Shown here: positions 53,721 to 62,128 of the stretch, piece after piece | How the letters are laid out: each line of letters begins with the position of its first letter | Numbering within the stretch: the first letter of the stretch is position 1 | Assembly: GCA_009924735.1 (NCBI GenBank) | Contig: RFQZ01000003.1 | Location: forward strand, 1 to 64,000 | From: Flavobacteriia bacterium | GTDB taxonomy: Bacteria > Bacteroidota > Bacteroidia > Flavobacteriales_D > Crocinitomicaceae | Length of the DNA stretch: 64,000 nt | Direction of reading: 5' to 3' | The notes under the pieces: model-generated | What the model saw: the letters and a program-made list of their open reading frames with translations, nothing else | What the model was told of the DNA's origin: nothing | Databases searched by the model: none | Program-made: the position numbers and the translations under genes

Positions 53721-55085
53721 TTAATAGTGACATTTAGCGCACTCCCATCCGCCCAATTCGTTAGCTGTAATCTTACCGTCGTTATCCAAATACTTTTTGT
53801 ACAAATTCTTGTCTTTTTTCAACCTTCTGTGAATTTCATCATAGTACCCATTCTTCCCATCACCAATCGCGACTTCTTTTGCACCATGACACTCAATACA
53901 CCAACCCATGGTTAATGTAGCTTTTGAAAGCTTAATGTTTCCATCCACCTTGTTTAACTCTTCGATGGGCTGGACTTTTGCAGCTTCATTCATTTTTGTC
54001 ATATCCCCGTGACACTGTTTACAGTCAATTCCTCCTACGACAACGTGTTGGCTGTGGTTAAAATAAACGTGATCAGGCAAAACATGAACCTTATTCCAAA
54101 CGATTGGATTTTCCTTTTTCATGTACTTGTATCCTCCAGCAGGCTTAATGGACGGATCCCATCCTGCAGCAGCATAGATTTTCTTGATCTCTCCTTCGAA
54201 AGGCTTTCCTTGACCATTGATTTGTTTGTGACAATTCATACAAACATTTACAGTCGGCAATCCTGCTGATTTAGACTTCGTTACTGAGTTGTGGCAGTAT
54301 TTACAATCGATTCCATTTACTCCGGCATGTCTGTCATGAGGAAATGCAATGGGTTGAGAAGGTTGATAACCTTCCATAATGTTAATGGTATAGAGGCCTT
54401 TAAATATAATTACCAGAACGGCAATCACCACTACCAAACCAACCAATCCAGAGATGGTTCTGTATTTCCAAGCTAGGGCCTTGAATTCTTCAAAATAAGA
54501 GAGCTTATCCATGGACTCATCCCCACTGCTCGCCACTTTTAATTGTCTTCTTACACCTCCAACGGATAGAATGATTACCACAAACAGGACAGCCATGATC
54601 AGCCAAATAAATCCCAATCCACCACCTTCTTCTTCTTCAGCGCCTGGAACTGCATTTGGATCAACGGCACCTGTATCACCCGGGACTGCCTTTCCATCGT
54701 CTTTAGGCTGAGCGTCCACATAATCCAAAATAGAATTTACTTGGTCATCTGTCAAATCAGCAAAAACAGTCATTTGAGAACCTGCATACTCTTTGAAAAC
54801 CGCAGCTGCCCTTTTGGATTTACCCCCTGCCCGGAGTGCGGCATTGTTTTGAACCCATTTAATGATTAATTCTGCCTCACCTGCATCCGCCCATCTTTGA
54901 CGTGCGCCTGAAAGCATTGGGCCCGTACCATTTTTATGGATTTGGTGGCAACTTGCACATTTTGACTTAAACAATGCTTCTCCTTGAGCAAATGCGAACA
55001 TTGGACTTAGTGCCAATGCAATAACAAAGAAACTTAACCTGAAAACCAGGCTTCGTGTAACTTGTTGAATATTAGATATTTCCAT
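53721..55085 (-). CDS. actA: Alternative complex III multiheme subunit ActA (six CxxCH)
   Basis: 454 residues. After an export helix (LSFFVIALALSPMFAFAQ) a small cytochrome c domain has one CxxCH (CASCHQ, about 41). A membrane helix near residue 160 (GFIWLIMAVLFVVIILSVGG) and a second near 220 (TISGLVGLVVVIAVLVIIF) lead to the pentaheme part with CKYCHN, CMNCHK, CKQCHG, CIECHG and CAKCHY. So six heme motifs are present, one more than the plain pentaheme ActA of Rhodothermus. The N-terminal monoheme domain is fused to it. ActA collects electrons and passes them to ActE or the oxidase. First gene of the operon. Confidence 0.95.
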   Translation of the reverse strand: MEISNIQQVTRSLVFRLSFFVIALALSPMFAFAQGEALFKSKCASCHQIHKNGTGPMLSGARQRWADAGEAELIIKWVQNNAALRAGGKSKRAAAVFKEYAGSQMTVFADLTDDQVNSILDYVDAQPKDDGKAVPGDTGAVDPNAVPGAEEEEGGGLGFIWLIMAVLFVVIILSVGGVRRQLKVASSGDESMDKLSYFEEFKALAWKYRTISGLVGLVVVIAVLVIIFKGLYTINIMEGYQPSQPIAFPHDRHAGVNGIDCKYCHNSVTKSKSAGLPTVNVCMNCHKQINGQGKPFEGEIKKIYAAAGWDPSIKPAGGYKYMKKENPIVWNKVHVLPDHVYFNHSQHVVVGGIDCKQCHGDMTKMNEAAKVQPIEELNKVDGNIKLSKATLTMGWCIECHGAKEVAIGDGKNGYYDEIHRRLKKDKNLYKKYLDNDGKITANELGGWECAKCHY

Positions 55086-55113
55086 GAAATAAGTTTCTAA
55101 ATTCTAGCTTTTC

Positions 55114-55132
55114 AAGTGATAAAATAACACTT
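55114..55132. promoter_or_regulatory. Imperfect palindrome in the act-cox leader
   Basis: AAGTG-N9-CACTT spans 19 bases directly after the predicted transcript start of the act-cox operon, with further TA/TA pairing inside. It could be an operator for a dimeric regulator, or an RNA hairpin in the leader. No known regulator site is matched. Confidence 0.35.
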
Positions 55133-55142
55133 TTTAACGGTA

Positions 55143-55150
55143 CAAATTTA
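55143..55150 (-). promoter_or_regulatory. Promoter -7 box (TAAATTTG) for the act-cox operon
   Basis: An exact TAnnTTTG match on the - strand. A TTG lies 24 bases further upstream (55177-55175), one base wider than the usual 17-23. The leader would be about 50 bases. It is the only plausible promoter found before actA. Confidence 0.5.
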
Positions 55151-55290
55151 CATGATTAGCCTAATTTCATGACACAATTGTGACAAAAAATCAGCGCTGC
55201 GCTTAATTTATATTGATTCTAAATAAAGTAAATCTGGTCAACTGGGCAATTACTTTTAGTACTTTGCACATAGTTAAGATGTTAACCAAA

Positions 55291-55662
55291 ATGAAATTAA
55301 TTCAGATTTGCTTTTTGATCCTTTTTTCTTTTTCCGTGAAAGGACAATTAAAGACGCATGTAGACCCTAATGTAAGGATTGGCGTGGATAGTTTAAAGTC
55401 ATATAAAAACGAAACTTTGGGGTTTCGCATTCAATTGGGTTTTGACACAGACAAAAACAACTTAGACTCTCTACGCATAAAATTTATGACACTGTATCCA
55501 AAAACCGATGCTTACATCACTTTTGAGGCGCCCTATTTCAATTTTATGGTGGGTGATTTTCGCACCGAAATGGAAGCAGGCCTTATGAAAGAAAAGTTAA
55601 TTGGTTTATTCCCATTGTGTATTATTCATCGCACGCGGATCAAACTTCCCAGGATCGATTAA
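55291..55662 (+). CDS. Exported small protein with SPOR-like domain
   Basis: 123 residues from the ATG at 55291 (MKLIQICFLILFSFSVKGQ, a signal peptide); an ATG at 55279 is also possible. The mature part is essentially one SPOR-like domain: FRIQLGFDTDKNNLDSLRIK, then TDAYITFEAPYFNFMVGDF, then RTEMEAGLMKEKL, where VGDFRT is a frequent SPOR feature. SPOR domains bind denuded peptidoglycan glycans, often at division sites. It may be a small periplasmic or outer-membrane-linked cell-wall binder. It ends tail to tail with thiL, the two stops overlapping at TTAA (55659-55662). Confidence 0.8.
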   Translation: MKLIQICFLILFSFSVKGQLKTHVDPNVRIGVDSLKSYKNETLGFRIQLGFDTDKNNLDSLRIKFMTLYPKTDAYITFEAPYFNFMVGDFRTEMEAGLMKEKLIGLFPLCIIHRTRIKLPRID

Positions 55663-56699
55663 AAGTGTTTCCATCCCTGTGCCCTAAGCTCATGAAGCGA
55701 TCCGCCGCCATCCATTAAACGCAGCCCTTCGTTGGAATGCGTGTAATGTCCAATCGGCGTAAAATAGGGATTCCCTTGAATTTTATGATATTCCTTTTGA
55801 GAAACAGAAAACAACAATTCATATTCTTCTCCACCATTCATTGCACAAGTGAGGTGAGGAATGTTGAATTCGGAAGCGACCAAAAGGGTGTCTTCAGCAT
55901 ATGGGATTTTGTCTTCAAAAATCACACACCCTAAGTCTCCCGCCGTACAGAGGTGAAACAACTCAGAAGCGAGGCCGTCAGAAACATCTATCATTGAAGT
56001 CGGCACCACGTTCATCCCTGCTAAAATATCGACAACATCCAAACGAGCCTCAGGTTTAAGTTGCTTTTTAACCAAGGTGTCATATCGATCCAAGTCGGGC
56101 TGTACATTAGGGTTTTGTGTGAACACCTCCTTTTCTCTTTCCAAAATTTGCAATCCTAAATAGGCTCTACCCAAATCACCGCTAACCAAAAGTATGTCAT
56201 TTTCACCCCCCCCTTTTCTGTATACAATGTCTGATTTTGCAACACTTCCTATTACGGTAGCTGAGATGATTAGGCCTTGAACCGAACTTGAGGTGTCGCC
56301 ACCGACCAAGTCTATCCGGTAAAAATCACAAGCCAATTGAACCCCCTCATAGAACTCTTTTAATGCCTCAACAGGAAATCGACTCGAAAGGCCAATGCTC
56401 AACACCAATTGCTCTGCTTTCCCGTTCATAGCGAAAACATCAGAAACGCTAACAGAAACAGACTTAAACCCGAGGTGTTTAAGCGGGACATACATCAAAT
56501 CGAAATGAATTCCTTCAAGCAGCATATCGTTTGAAACCAAGGTAAAATGTGAATCGTTTTTCTCTAAAACAGCACAATCATCCCCTATCCCAAAAACCGT
56601 AGTTTTTTGGGAGCTGTGAAAGGGTTCGGTCAAATATTTAATCAATCCGAATTCACCTAAGGATTCAATCGTGGGGGGGATAACGTTTTCGTTCATCAT
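55659..56699 (-). CDS. thiL: Thiamine-monophosphate kinase
   Basis: 346 residues of the AIRS-kinase fold. It makes thiamine diphosphate, the active cofactor, from the monophosphate. N-terminal ESLGEFGLIKYL, the ATP/metal motif FGIGDDCAVLE (about 36), NDMLLEGIHFDL, VSVSDVFAMNG, GGDTSSSVQGLIISAT, and SMIDVSDGLASEL are all family blocks, and GGEEYELLFSV near the end is intact. The start is MMNENVIPPT at 56699. Its 3' end shares bases with the SPOR gene. Other thiamine genes are not in this window. Confidence 0.96.
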   Translation of the reverse strand: MMNENVIPPTIESLGEFGLIKYLTEPFHSSQKTTVFGIGDDCAVLEKNDSHFTLVSNDMLLEGIHFDLMYVPLKHLGFKSVSVSVSDVFAMNGKAEQLVLSIGLSSRFPVEALKEFYEGVQLACDFYRIDLVGGDTSSSVQGLIISATVIGSVAKSDIVYRKGGGENDILLVSGDLGRAYLGLQILEREKEVFTQNPNVQPDLDRYDTLVKKQLKPEARLDVVDILAGMNVVPTSMIDVSDGLASELFHLCTAGDLGCVIFEDKIPYAEDTLLVASEFNIPHLTCAMNGGEEYELLFSVSQKEYHKIQGNPYFTPIGHYTHSNEGLRLMDGGGSLHELRAQGWKHF

Positions 56700-56827
56700 T
56701 TGAAAAATTTATGGGCAAAACCTATTTACTTGTTGAAAGCATTCTTGCCGCAAGGTTTGCAAAGGTAGCGCTTCCCTTGAAATTAGAAATGTAAAATTGA
56801 CAGCACCCCAAGATGCACATTAGATAG

Positions 56828-57010
56828 TTAGAATTGAAACCAATTTTTATAGCTCGCAAAAACAAGAAAAGCAATAATTAAAAGGATGAAAAAAATCACA
56901 TTACACCCTGCTCCCAAGGTGTCCAAAAATGAATCTCCTTTTTTCCTTCCTAGGAGACCAAAAATGAAGATGCCCGCAATTACCAGAATGACAATAAAAA
57001 TTATTTCCAT
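56828..57010 (-). CDS. 60-residue two-helix membrane protein
   Basis: 60 residues with an N-terminal helix (IIFIVILVIAGIFIFGLLG), a polar loop GRKKGDSFLDTLGAGC, and a second helix (NVIFFILLIIAFLVFASY). No family is recognised. Being real is supported by an exact -7 box (TATTTTTG) 29 bases upstream and a palindrome beyond that. The gap of 128 bases on its 3' side toward thiL contains no gene. It may be a regulated membrane peptide; no function is proposed. Confidence 0.58.
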   Translation of the reverse strand: MEIIFIVILVIAGIFIFGLLGRKKGDSFLDTLGAGCNVIFFILLIIAFLVFASYKNWFQF

Positions 57011-57039
57011 GAATTCGGTGTTGTTTTATAAAATTCGGG

Positions 57040-57047
57040 CAAAAATA
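57040..57047 (-). promoter_or_regulatory. Promoter -7 box (TATTTTTG) for the 60-residue gene
   Basis: An exact TAnnTTTG match on the - strand with a leader of about 25 bases to the ATG at 57010. No TTG at -33, which, with the palindrome 36 bases further upstream, would fit a promoter needing an activator. Confidence 0.42.
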
Positions 57048-57082
57048 GATTTTCAAAGAACTGGGATTGAAATAAATTAAGA

Positions 57083-57105
57083 CTATCAGGGGAAATCCCC
57101 TAGTT
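57083..57105. promoter_or_regulatory. Perfect palindrome AGGGG-AAAT-CCCCT with flanking CTA/TAG
   Basis: AGGGG (57088-57092) and CCCCT (57097-57101) are perfect inverted repeats around AAAT, flanked by CTA and TAG. It lies about 36 bases upstream of the -7 box of the 60-residue gene, at a good place for an activator site. It could equally be a short hairpin in a transcript. Confidence 0.42.
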
Positions 57106-57156
57106 TTCCCGCATTTTGTTGCGTTTTCAATAAAAAAAACTCAGTCCTGACTCTGA

Positions 57157-57225
57157 ATTATGCCCTTATGGCAGCGACGTGAATAACATTGAATCTGGGC
57201 ATAATGAAATAAAACGAGGTCGCTG
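57157..57225. repeat. Two interleaved inverted repeats (pseudoknot-like order)
   Basis: Four arms in the order A-B-A'-B': ATTATGCCC (57157-57165), CAGCGAC (57172-57178), GGGCATAAT (57197-57205), GTCGCTG (57219-57225). A pairs with A' (9 bp) and B with B' (7 bp). That order makes an H-type pseudoknot if transcribed, on either strand. The stretch is otherwise non-coding and lies between the small membrane gene and the tRNA-Gln terminator. Confidence 0.45.
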
Positions 57226-57235
57226 GAAAGTCTTA

Positions 57236-57268
57236 AAAACAAAAACCCCGACACAATGGTCGGGGTTT
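57236..57268 (-). terminator. Intrinsic terminator after tRNA-Gln
   Basis: On the - strand AAACCCCGAC and GTCGGGGTTT form a perfect 10-bp stem (arms 57268-57259 and 57252-57243) with a 6-base loop, directly followed by a T-rich tract (TTTTTGTTTTT). It lies 8 bases after the 3' end of tRNA-Gln. The other strand has only a weak T-run. Confidence 0.88.
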
Positions 57269-57275
57269 AATTCTG

Positions 57276-57348
57276 TTGACCCACTAGGGCTCGAACCTAG
57301 ACTCTTCGGTACCAAAAACCGACGTGTTGCCAATTACACCATAGGTCA
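57276..57348 (-). tRNA. tRNA-Gln (anticodon TTG)
   Basis: 73 bases fold as a full cloverleaf. The acceptor stem TGACCTA pairs with TGGGTCA (one T-G pair). The D arm is GTGT with ACAC. The anticodon stem TCGGT/ACCGA encloses TTTTGGT, whose third to fifth bases are TTG (57315-57313). The T arm is CTAGG-TTCGAGC-CCTAG. The discriminator is A and CCA is not encoded. It reads CAA/CAG glutamine codons. A strong terminator follows immediately. Charging likely goes through Glu-tRNA(Gln) and GatCAB, whose gatA is in this window. Confidence 0.96.
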
Positions 57349-57431
57349 TTGATTCGGCAAATTTATGAAGATTATTTAATTTACAAAAACACCATTTTCG
57401 AAATTTAAACTGAAAGGCATTTCAATCATGG

Positions 57432-57461
57432 TTGAATATTTCTAAATTCGCAATACTTTTT
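57432..57461 (+). promoter_or_regulatory. Possible promoter (TTG-N19-TACTTTTT) for the DUF2723 operon
   Basis: TTG at 57432-57434 and TACTTTTT at 57454-57461 are 19 bases apart; the -7 box differs from the consensus in the last base. It lies 13 bases before the ATG at 57475. Moderate to weak. Confidence 0.4.
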
Positions 57462-57474
57462 AGTTAATCTCAAG

Positions 57475-60400
57475 ATGAATTATACCAAACTAAACAAAAT
57501 TACCGGGTGGGCAATTTTCGGAATCGCAACCCTTGTTTACCTACTAACCATTGAATCCACAGCGAGTTTGTGGGACTGTGGTGAGTACATTACAGCCGCA
57601 TACAAACTCGAAGTTGGTCACCCGCCAGGGGCGCCTTTGTTTATGATTTTAGGGCGATTATTTTCTATTTTTGCCTCTCAAGAAAATGTGGCCGTTTGGA
57701 TCAACGCCTTGTCCGCGCTCAGTAGCTCCTTTACGATTTTGTTTATGTTTTGGTCCTTGACCTTGATGTTGAAAAAATTAACCCTGATGCGCAAATCAGC
57801 GCTTGAAAACGGAGACAAGATTATGATTCTCGCTTCCGCAGCGGTTGGCTCATTGGCTTACACTTTTTCTGATTCTTTTTGGTTTTCAGCAGTAGAGGGA
57901 GAAGTTTACGCGATGGCGTCCCTGTTTACGGCCGTTATTTTTTGGGCCGCCCTTAAGTGGGATGATGAAATGCGTAGCCAAGAACTGGCGCTTAACCAGA
58001 ATGTTATGCCAAATAGATGGCTGCTTATCATTTTTTTTCTATTGGGATTGGCCATTGGTGTCCACTTACTGGGAATCTTGGTGGTGCCGGCAATTGGGTA
58101 CATCATCTATTTCAACGTTGCAAAACAATTCAAATGGACCGGCTTCGTGCTTACAGGAATTATATCCGTGCTCGCGCTTGGATTTATCCAAGAGGGAATT
58201 ATTCCGGGAACCATCTCACTCGCCAGTAGTTTCGAGGTTGGCTTTGTAAATGGATTGGGATTGCCTTTCTTCTCTGGATCCATCTTTTTCTTGGTTTGCT
58301 TGGTTCTCGTTTGTATCCTAGGCATTCGCTATTCCCACAGAAAAAAACACACCATTTTATATAATGTGTTCATGGGCGTAACCCTTTTGCTAATTGGTTA
58401 TGGCTCTTTCGCAGTGATTGTTATTCGCTCCAATGCAAACACCCCGCTTGACGAAAACAATCCAGAAAATCTTGTGACTTTACACTCATACTTGAAACGA
58501 GAGCAATATGGATCCAGCCCCATTTTGAAAGGACAATATTGGAATTCGTATCGCCTCAATGAACGTGCAACTGAAAACGGACCACAGCTCACCTCAAAAG
58601 ATGGCTGGGGAGATTTATCTGCTTTCTATCTACGTCGCTTTGTAGTGGAGGAAGGTGATCGAGATGTTAAAGCATTTGAATTGGAAAAAGATGCACAGAA
58701 TTGGGTAAAGAAAAACAAGGGTTCCTACACGATTACGGAAAAATACTTTGAAAGCAATGCGTCAATTCGCGTCGGTGGCGTTCCTGCCTATGAACAGACA
58801 ACATTGTTTCCTCGTATGTATGCCGAAACTGAACAGCACATCGCTGGGTATAAAAGTTGGAGTGGATACAATGCTGATGAAGACAAAGGAACTGAATTGG
58901 GAAGAGATGGATTACGCTTACCTACAACAGGGGAAAACCTTACCTATTTCATGCGTTATCAAGTAGATTGGATGTACATCCGATATTTAATGTGGAACTT
59001 CTCGGGAAGACAGAATGACATCCAAGGTCATGGTGACAATATGCGAGGCAATTGGATCAGTGGATTCGATTTTATCGATGCGCCGAGGGTGGGAAGTGCT
59101 TCCGATCAACCGTTTTACACGACGGAAAACCCATCTAACAATACCTTCTTCCTTTTGCCCTTGGTGTTTGCTGTATTGGGTATTTTCTTTCATTTTTATA
59201 GAAGTCCCAAGGATGCCTTCGTGCTACTATTGGCTTTCCTTTTTACCGGATTAGCGATTGTTGTTTACCTCAATCAAAAACCTATGGAGCCTAGGGAACG
59301 TGATTATGCCTATTCCGGGTCCTTCTACTTTTTCGCTATGTGGATCTCGTTCGGTGTTTATGCATTGTATGACATTTACCAATCTTTCACCAAGAAAGAT
59401 TTTATCAAACTTGGGTATTTCGCAGGTGGAGGACTCCTAGTTACCTTAATATTTGGTTTTGGAATCCTGTGGTTAACCATTTGTGGAATTGTGATCCTGA
59501 TGATTGGGCTTATGCTTGGTTTAAAGAAAGTGAGTAAAAAACAAGATTTTGCCGCCATCCTTTCCACCTCCCTGGGACTTCTTATCCCTTTAATGATGGG
59601 GGTTCAAGGTTGGGATGACCATGATCGAAGTGGAAAAACAACGGCAAGAGATTTGGCTTATAATTATTTAAACTCATGTAATAAAAACGGAATTTTATTC
59701 ACCAATGGTGACAACGACACCTTCCCTTTGTGGTACCTTCAAGAAGTAGAAGGCAAACGTACGGATGTAAGGGTGTGTAATTTGTCCTTGATGGGTACGG
59801 ATTGGTACACCAATCAAATGAAGCTTCGCGCCTATGAATCTGCTCCTTTGCCGATTAAATTCAAGGAAGACCAAGTATTAATGTATGCGGGAAATACCGA
59901 TCAAATTTACTTTCTTTCCTTATTGGAAATGATAAGCCTTAATTCTGAACCGGAATTGATTAAAAAGGTGATTGACATGCGTACTGCCAACAACCCGGTG
60001 TATGCAAATCAAGCCGTCCGTTATTTTAATGCAAAATTGAACGGCATGCGTGGGTCATTTACCATTGAGCAACCAAGTATGCAAGAAAGTTTCGACAAGC
60101 TTTGGGTTTCAATGGTTTCAGATGACACCTCCAAAATATCAGACAACATCCTTGCAAAATACAATGGGATTTTTGAGATTCTCGGAAGCATTAAAAAAGG
60201 AAATATAAAATTAGACGAGAATGCAAGTTCAGAACTTCAAAAACTTTTCGATGATTTCGAAAAACCTTGGCAATCTGTAGATTTTCAAGACGCGATGGCT
60301 TTTGTGAGAGACGATAAAAATTATGTTGTAGACAATGATGGTAACCACATTACTTTTTTCCCTTCAACGATGTTTACGTTTAAGGTGAATAAGAAAAATG

Positions 60401-61515
60401 TGTTGAAATCAGGCGTTGTGAAAAAAGCAAACCTCAAAAATTGTGAAGATGAAATCACTTTTGCTTTTAACAATGAACAAGACCGCTACTTGACGCGAGA
60501 TGAAATCATGATGATGGACATGGTTGCAAACAACGATTGGGAACGAGGAATTTATTTTTCAAGCAACCGAGGTTCAGCATTTTCGCTCGCTTTGTTAAGC
60601 AGTGGTTGGGTGAAACAAGTAGGCATGGCCTATGTCCTGAGCCCCATTAAGGATACGCAACATGTGTTTTATGACTTGGATGAAATGTATAAAAACATGA
60701 CGTCTGTTTATGAATACGGAGACATGGCGAATCCTAGCGTTCTTACCGATTATTACGCAAGGCGTCATACTTCGCAGTATAGGGTAAATTTCTTGTTGCT
60801 TGCTGAACAATTTTATTTAGCCAAAGATTATTCAAAGGCTAATAAATTATTGGATTTATCCTTGAAAGTTATGCCGTTAGAAAATGTAATGGACTTTGGT
60901 GAAGTAAACATTTGTGATCCAATGAACATGTTGACATACAATGGGAGAAACAAATCCTACATGTACGGTGAACAAGAGGTTCGTGCAAAAAACAGCGGGT
61001 GTCTTCATGAGTACGTTCAATTGTATTACCTACTTCATGCAAATGCGAAAGGAGAAAAACTTGGAAACAATTTATTGAACCAATACGAAAGCATATTAAA
61101 ATTCTTCAAAAACACCGATGCAGAAATCGCTGCAGACATGGAAAACACTGAAGACTTATTGGCCACAACGGATGCCCTTTGCCGAATGTATTCAACCCTT
61201 CAGGACCCTTCTGTAAAAGGAGAGAATTCAGCGTTTGGAAAACGCATTAAAAAGAACCTGGATTTGGTGTACAAAGTCATCCTTCCAAGGCTTTCAAACC
61301 AACTGAGTACCTACGCGAATGACAATGGCGAAATTGTTACTTCAAATTCAGGAAGATATGGCAAAATGTACCTTTCCTTGAATCAAAATTTAACAGCCAT
61401 TGGTGAACATTATCGATACCTCAAAACTTCAATGCCACCTGCACCGACCGAACCTACAAACCTACCAGCGCAAAGCCCAACCACTCCACTGATGCCTGGA
61501 AACGGATTTGAATAA
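57475..61515 (+). CDS. DUF2723 membrane glycosyltransferase-like protein (TMEM260-type)
   Basis: 1346 residues. It opens LNKITGWAIFGIATLVYLLTIE, followed by SLWDCGEYITAAYKLEVGHPPGAPLF, where the acidic WDCGEYI and GHPPG motif mark DUF2723, a GT-C fold related to protein O-mannosyltransferases. About twelve to fourteen helices lie in the first 740 residues, with a loop of about 230 residues inside. The soluble C-terminal half begins near GDNDTFPLWYLQEVEGKRTD and contains helix-rich repeats (LLAEQFYLAKDYSKANKLLD). The human relative TMEM260 O-mannosylates proteins; in Bacteroidota a role in O-glycosylation of secreted proteins is inferred. First in a four-gene run; the stop overlaps the next ATG by one base. 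Confidence 0.93.
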   Translation: MNYTKLNKITGWAIFGIATLVYLLTIESTASLWDCGEYITAAYKLEVGHPPGAPLFMILGRLFSIFASQENVAVWINALSALSSSFTILFMFWSLTLMLKKLTLMRKSALENGDKIMILASAAVGSLAYTFSDSFWFSAVEGEVYAMASLFTAVIFWAALKWDDEMRSQELALNQNVMPNRWLLIIFFLLGLAIGVHLLGILVVPAIGYIIYFNVAKQFKWTGFVLTGIISVLALGFIQEGIIPGTISLASSFEVGFVNGLGLPFFSGSIFFLVCLVLVCILGIRYSHRKKHTILYNVFMGVTLLLIGYGSFAVIVIRSNANTPLDENNPENLVTLHSYLKREQYGSSPILKGQYWNSYRLNERATENGPQLTSKDGWGDLSAFYLRRFVVEEGDRDVKAFELEKDAQNWVKKNKGSYTITEKYFESNASIRVGGVPAYEQTTLFPRMYAETEQHIAGYKSWSGYNADEDKGTELGRDGLRLPTTGENLTYFMRYQVDWMYIRYLMWNFSGRQNDIQGHGDNMRGNWISGFDFIDAPRVGSASDQPFYTTENPSNNTFFLLPLVFAVLGIFFHFYRSPKDAFVLLLAFLFTGLAIVVYLNQKPMEPRERDYAYSGSFYFFAMWISFGVYALYDIYQSFTKKDFIKLGYFAGGGLLVTLIFGFGILWLTICGIVILMIGLMLGLKKVSKKQDFAAILSTSLGLLIPLMMGVQGWDDHDRSGKTTARDLAYNYLNSCNKNGILFTNGDNDTFPLWYLQEVEGKRTDVRVCNLSLMGTDWYTNQMKLRAYESAPLPIKFKEDQVLMYAGNTDQIYFLSLLEMISLNSEPELIKKVIDMRTANNPVYANQAVRYFNAKLNGMRGSFTIEQPSMQESFDKLWVSMVSDDTSKISDNILAKYNGIFEILGSIKKGNIKLDENASSELQKLFDDFEKPWQSVDFQDAMAFVRDDKNYVVDNDGNHITFFPSTMFTFKVNKKNVLKSGVVKKANLKNCEDEITFAFNNEQDRYLTRDEIMMMDMVANNDWERGIYFSSNRGSAFSLALLSSGWVKQVGMAYVLSPIKDTQHVFYDLDEMYKNMTSVYEYGDMANPSVLTDYYARRHTSQYRVNFLLLAEQFYLAKDYSKANKLLDLSLKVMPLENVMDFGEVNICDPMNMLTYNGRNKSYMYGEQEVRAKNSGCLHEYVQLYYLLHANAKGEKLGNNLLNQYESILKFFKNTDAEIAADMENTEDLLATTDALCRMYSTLQDPSVKGENSAFGKRIKKNLDLVYKVILPRLSNQLSTYANDNGEIVTSNSGRYGKMYLSLNQNLTAIGEHYRYLKTSMPPAPTEPTNLPAQSPTTPLMPGNGFE

Positions 61516-62120
61516 TGATACTGACCGATTGTTCGACCCTTTACCGTTGGGTTTTTCCAAAATGGCGATGGAAAGGGCCGAGCAAAAAGGGCGTGTATTT
61601 AACTTTTGATGATGGTCCTGACCCAGAAGTGACCCCTTTGGTTTTGTCCATCCTTAAGACGCACGATGTTAAAGCAACTTTTTTTTGTGTGGGTGAAAAT
61701 GCCGAGAAATTTCCTGAATTAATAGAACAAATCAAAGCCGATGGTCACAGGATTGGGAACCACACCCACTCGCATGAACACGGTTGGAAAACACCTAAGA
61801 ATCTTTATCTGAAATCCGTTGAAAATGCCGCGCAAAGCATCGACTCAACCCTTTTTCGCCCACCATACGGTAAGATGAAGTTAACCTCAGCAAAACAACT
61901 TCGAGAAGCTGGATTTACCATTGTTATGTGGTCTTGGTTAAGTTACGATTACAAACAAAACTTAACTGCCTCTCGCATCATTCAAAAGGCAAACCATATT
62001 AAAGGAGGCGATATTCTTTTGTTTCACGACAGCCAAAAGGCGCTCAGTAAAATTTCAAAAATGTTACCTGAAATCATTGAAATTATCACCCAAAAGAACT
62101 TAACCTTTGAATTAATTTAA
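61515..62120 (+). CDS. NodB-type polysaccharide deacetylase
   Basis: 201 residues of a NodB-homology enzyme (carbohydrate esterase family 4). Motif 1 TFDDGPD has catalytic and metal D32-D33, motif 2 is HTHSH (H83 and H87 as metal ligands), motif 3 FRPPYG, motif 4 IVMWSWLSYDY, motif 5 ILLFHDS. There is no obvious signal peptide, so it may act in the cytosol, or the start RWVFPKWRWKGPSKKG may attach it to the membrane. Substrate is likely an N-acetyl sugar in a glycan or peptidoglycan. Start shared with the DUF2723 stop (TAATG). Confidence 0.94.
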   Translation: MILTDCSTLYRWVFPKWRWKGPSKKGVYLTFDDGPDPEVTPLVLSILKTHDVKATFFCVGENAEKFPELIEQIKADGHRIGNHTHSHEHGWKTPKNLYLKSVENAAQSIDSTLFRPPYGKMKLTSAKQLREAGFTIVMWSWLSYDYKQNLTASRIIQKANHIKGGDILLFHDSQKALSKISKMLPEIIEIITQKNLTFELI

Positions 62121-62128
62121 ATTTTTCT

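Noticed and set aside
56700-56827. Small gene between thiL and the 60-residue membrane protein
   Set aside because: No open frame with a start and a plausible ribosome site was found; nothing else is visible in these 128 bases.
57259-57275. Bidirectional action of the tRNA-Gln terminator for + strand transcripts
   Set aside because: After the stem on the + strand only TTTAATT follows, too weak a T-tract to call with confidence.
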